Assembly: GCA_937922105.1 (NCBI GenBank)
Contig: CAKZVN010000307.1
Coordinates: 1 to 6,917 of the forward strand
Direction of reading: 5' to 3'
Length of the DNA: 6,917 nt
From: an uncultured Litorilinea sp.
GTDB taxonomy: Bacteria > Chloroflexota > Anaerolineae > Caldilineales > Caldilineaceae
Below, one piece after another: positions 5,394 to 6,917 of this stretch. Every line of letters starts with the position of its first letter. Position 1 is the first letter of the stretch. Below the pieces are notes generated by a model. It saw nothing but the letters and a program-made list of their open reading frames with translations, ran no database searches and was not told the origin of the DNA. Made by a program: the position numbers and the translations under genes.

Positions 5394-6917
5394 CTATTCC
5401 TTGTCCCACTCGGCGGCATTCCAACTCTGCGCGGCCCACGGGTTCACGCGGAAGCCAGTCAGCCCGCTGCGCGTGGCGTGAATCTCGGCGCGCTCATAGA
5501 GATAGATGTGGGGCAACTCGGCGTCCACCAGTTCGCACACGGTCTGATAGGCTGCGGCGCGGACAGTGAGGTCCGTGCTGTCGCCGGCAAGTTCCAGCGC
5601 GGCGTCTGCCGCAGGGTTAACCCAGCGGCTATAGTTGAAGCCTGCGCCGTCGTTGGCTGCGCTGGGAATGGAGCGGCTGTGCCAGTAGCCCACCATGTGC
5701 TCGTGGGGGTCAACGCCCGCACGGGTGGTATACATCAGGATATCGAAGCGACCCTGGGTACGGATGGCCCGGCTGCTCCAACTGCCGAAGAGCGCCGCGC
5801 TGGGGATGTTTTCCACCACCAATTCCACGCCAAGCGCGCCCAACTCGGCGACGATCCGCTCCTGCACCTCGGCGCGCAGGCGATTGCCCAGGGTGGTCTG
5901 GAACTTGAGTCGCAGCGGCGCGCCGGTTTCGGCATAGAGACAGCCGTTGCATTCGCACACGCCGTCCCCGTCCGCGTCGGTAAAGCCCGCCTCGTCCAGC
6001 AATTGTTGCGCCAGCGCCGGGTCATAGACCGACGGTGCAATGTCACATTGTGCCCAGCCCAGCGTCAGTTCGCGCGCAGCAACGCGTGTCGCGCCCAGGA
6101 ACAACTCATTCACCAATCCCTGTTTGTCAATGCCCACTTGGAGGGCTTGGCGCACGCGCAGGTCTCCCAAGATGGGGTGCGGATAGGCAAGCGGACCGTC
6201 GGTCGGTCCCACTGCCGGATCGGCCAAGTTCAGCACCAGGCGCTCGCTGCCCGGGCCGGGCGTAGCGTGGACGACGATGCCGGACAACTCTGCCAGTGCG
6301 GGCAAGTCGGCCTCGGTCAAGTCCCACAGGATGTCAATTTCGCCTGCGTCCAGCAACGCTTTACCCGCCTCGCGGCTAGGGATGATGCGCACCACCACGT
6401 AGTCGGCGCGCGGGTGATCAAGGTAGCCGCGGTAGTGTTCATTCTTCGCCAGCACAATGCGCGTGTTGCGCACCCACTCCACCGGCTTGAACGGCCCGGT
6501 CCCGACCGGGAACCAATTGATGTCCCAGAAAGCCATCTCCGCGATTTCGCCCGCGGCATGGCGGGGCAGGATGGCGCTGAACAGGGTCAAGTACGGTGCG
6601 TAGAGATCGCGGAAGCGCACGACGGCGGTCAGGTCATCGGCGCAGGTCACCGATTCGATGTGGTCATAGCCGGTGGTGGAGACCGCGCCGCTCGCCGGGT
6701 CGCTCACTGCGGTGTAGGTGAACAACACGTCGTCGCAGGTAAAGTCCGCGCCGTCCGACCACTTCACCCCGGCGCGCAGCGGATAGGTGACGGTCAGGCC
6801 GTCATCGCTGACCAAGCCGTTCGCGGTGGTGGGGACTTCCGCCGCCAGCGCCGGAATGAAGTTGCCGTCCGGGTCCACCTTGAGCAGCCCTTCTTCCATG
6901 AACCCGGCAACCAAGTC
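5394..6917 (-). CDS. ABC transporter solute-binding protein, family 5 (DppA/OppA-like), 5'-truncated by the window
   Basis: This extracellular or periplasmic protein captures a solute, usually peptides, nickel complexes or oligosaccharides, for an ABC importer. The visible 507 residues (SBP_bac_5 type) have typical landmarks: FMEEGLLKVDPDG near the left end, PLRAGVKWSDGADFTCDDVLFTY, FPVGTGPFKPVEW, DLRVRQALQVGIDKQGLV, AQQLLDEAGF and a C-terminal FRVNPWAAQSWNAAEWDKE. The reading frame runs open to the window edge (GAC at 6917-6915). The signal peptide, lipobox and first strands, probably several dozen residues, are therefore outside, and no start can be assigned. An Asp-rich, Cys-rich insert, DADGDGVCECNGC, lies at 5978-5940. 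Cysteines at about 6737-6735 (FTCDD) and 6644-6642 (VTCADD) could form a disulfide. It has no permease neighbour in view; its dpp/opp-type permeases and ATPases may lie to the right, out of sight. The following ATPase is of the sugar class and is an unlikely partner. The ligand cannot be told from sequence. Confidence 0.9.
   Translation of the reverse strand, partial: DLVAGFMEEGLLKVDPDGNFIPALAAEVPTTANGLVSDDGLTVTYPLRAGVKWSDGADFTCDDVLFTYTAVSDPASGAVSTTGYDHIESVTCADDLTAVVRFRDLYAPYLTLFSAILPRHAAGEIAEMAFWDINWFPVGTGPFKPVEWVRNTRIVLAKNEHYRGYLDHPRADYVVVRIIPSREAGKALLDAGEIDILWDLTEADLPALAELSGIVVHATPGPGSERLVLNLADPAVGPTDGPLAYPHPILGDLRVRQALQVGIDKQGLVNELFLGATRVAARELTLGWAQCDIAPSVYDPALAQQLLDEAGFTDADGDGVCECNGCLYAETGAPLRLKFQTTLGNRLRAEVQERIVAELGALGVELVVENIPSAALFGSWSSRAIRTQGRFDILMYTTRAGVDPHEHMVGYWHSRSIPSAANDGAGFNYSRWVNPAADAALELAGDSTDLTVRAAAYQTVCELVDAELPHIYLYERAEIHATRSGLTGFRVNPWAAQSWNAAEWDKE

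Noticed and set aside
6912..6914. TTG at 6914 as start codon of the solute-binding protein
   Set aside because: The frame stays open to the window edge, no ribosome binding site can be judged, and family members have a signal peptide and further N-terminal sequence before this point.

Overview
The window carries four protein-coding genes of a high-G+C bacterium. They are a complete polynucleotide phosphorylase gene on the + strand (126-2396) and, on the - strand, an archaeal-type phosphoglycerate mutase (2550-3779), a UgpC/MsmK-type ABC transporter ATPase (4033-5139) and most of a family 5 (DppA/OppA-like) ABC solute-binding protein whose N-terminus lies beyond the right edge (5394-6917). The gene content and protein style (PNPase with an Arg/Gly/Asp-rich tail, apgM-type mutase, a binding protein with a DxDGDG-CxCxxC insert) best fit a Chloroflexota member such as an Anaerolineae/Caldilineae relative. 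That placement is an inference from family resemblance, not a measured one.

Layout. Positions 1-125 are the pnp leader, with a perfect 9-bp hairpin, a small hairpin abutting the ribosome binding site, and a good Shine-Dalgarno. pnp ends at 2396 and converges on apgM, which ends at 2550. The gap between them holds a strong intrinsic terminator (2431-2469) and a second perfect hairpin (2475-2496). apgM starts at 3779 and is preceded by about 190 bp of GC-rich DNA in which I recognise no promoter. The ATPase gene sits upstream of apgM on the same strand but is cut off from it by an intrinsic terminator (3972-4007). The 254-bp gap between the binding-protein gene and the ATPase gene is the richest regulatory stretch. 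It holds an extended -10 promoter, a tandem CCCAAAAACG repeat just upstream of its -35 region, an imperfect inverted repeat over the -10, and three TGCA-core motifs in the leader. The ATPase thus looks independently transcribed.

How the genes relate. pnp (RNA turnover) and apgM (glycolysis/gluconeogenesis) are housekeeping genes that share only a convergent terminator region. The ATPase belongs to the carbohydrate-importer class (MalK/UgpC), whereas the binding protein belongs to the peptide/nickel class that normally uses DppD/DppF-type ATPases, so the two are probably not partners although adjacent. I saw no mobile element, CRISPR array, RNA gene or defence-like cluster. The window is largely ordinary, and the points worth a second look are regulatory structures and two protein peculiarities (the PNPase tail and the Asp/Cys insert of the binding protein).
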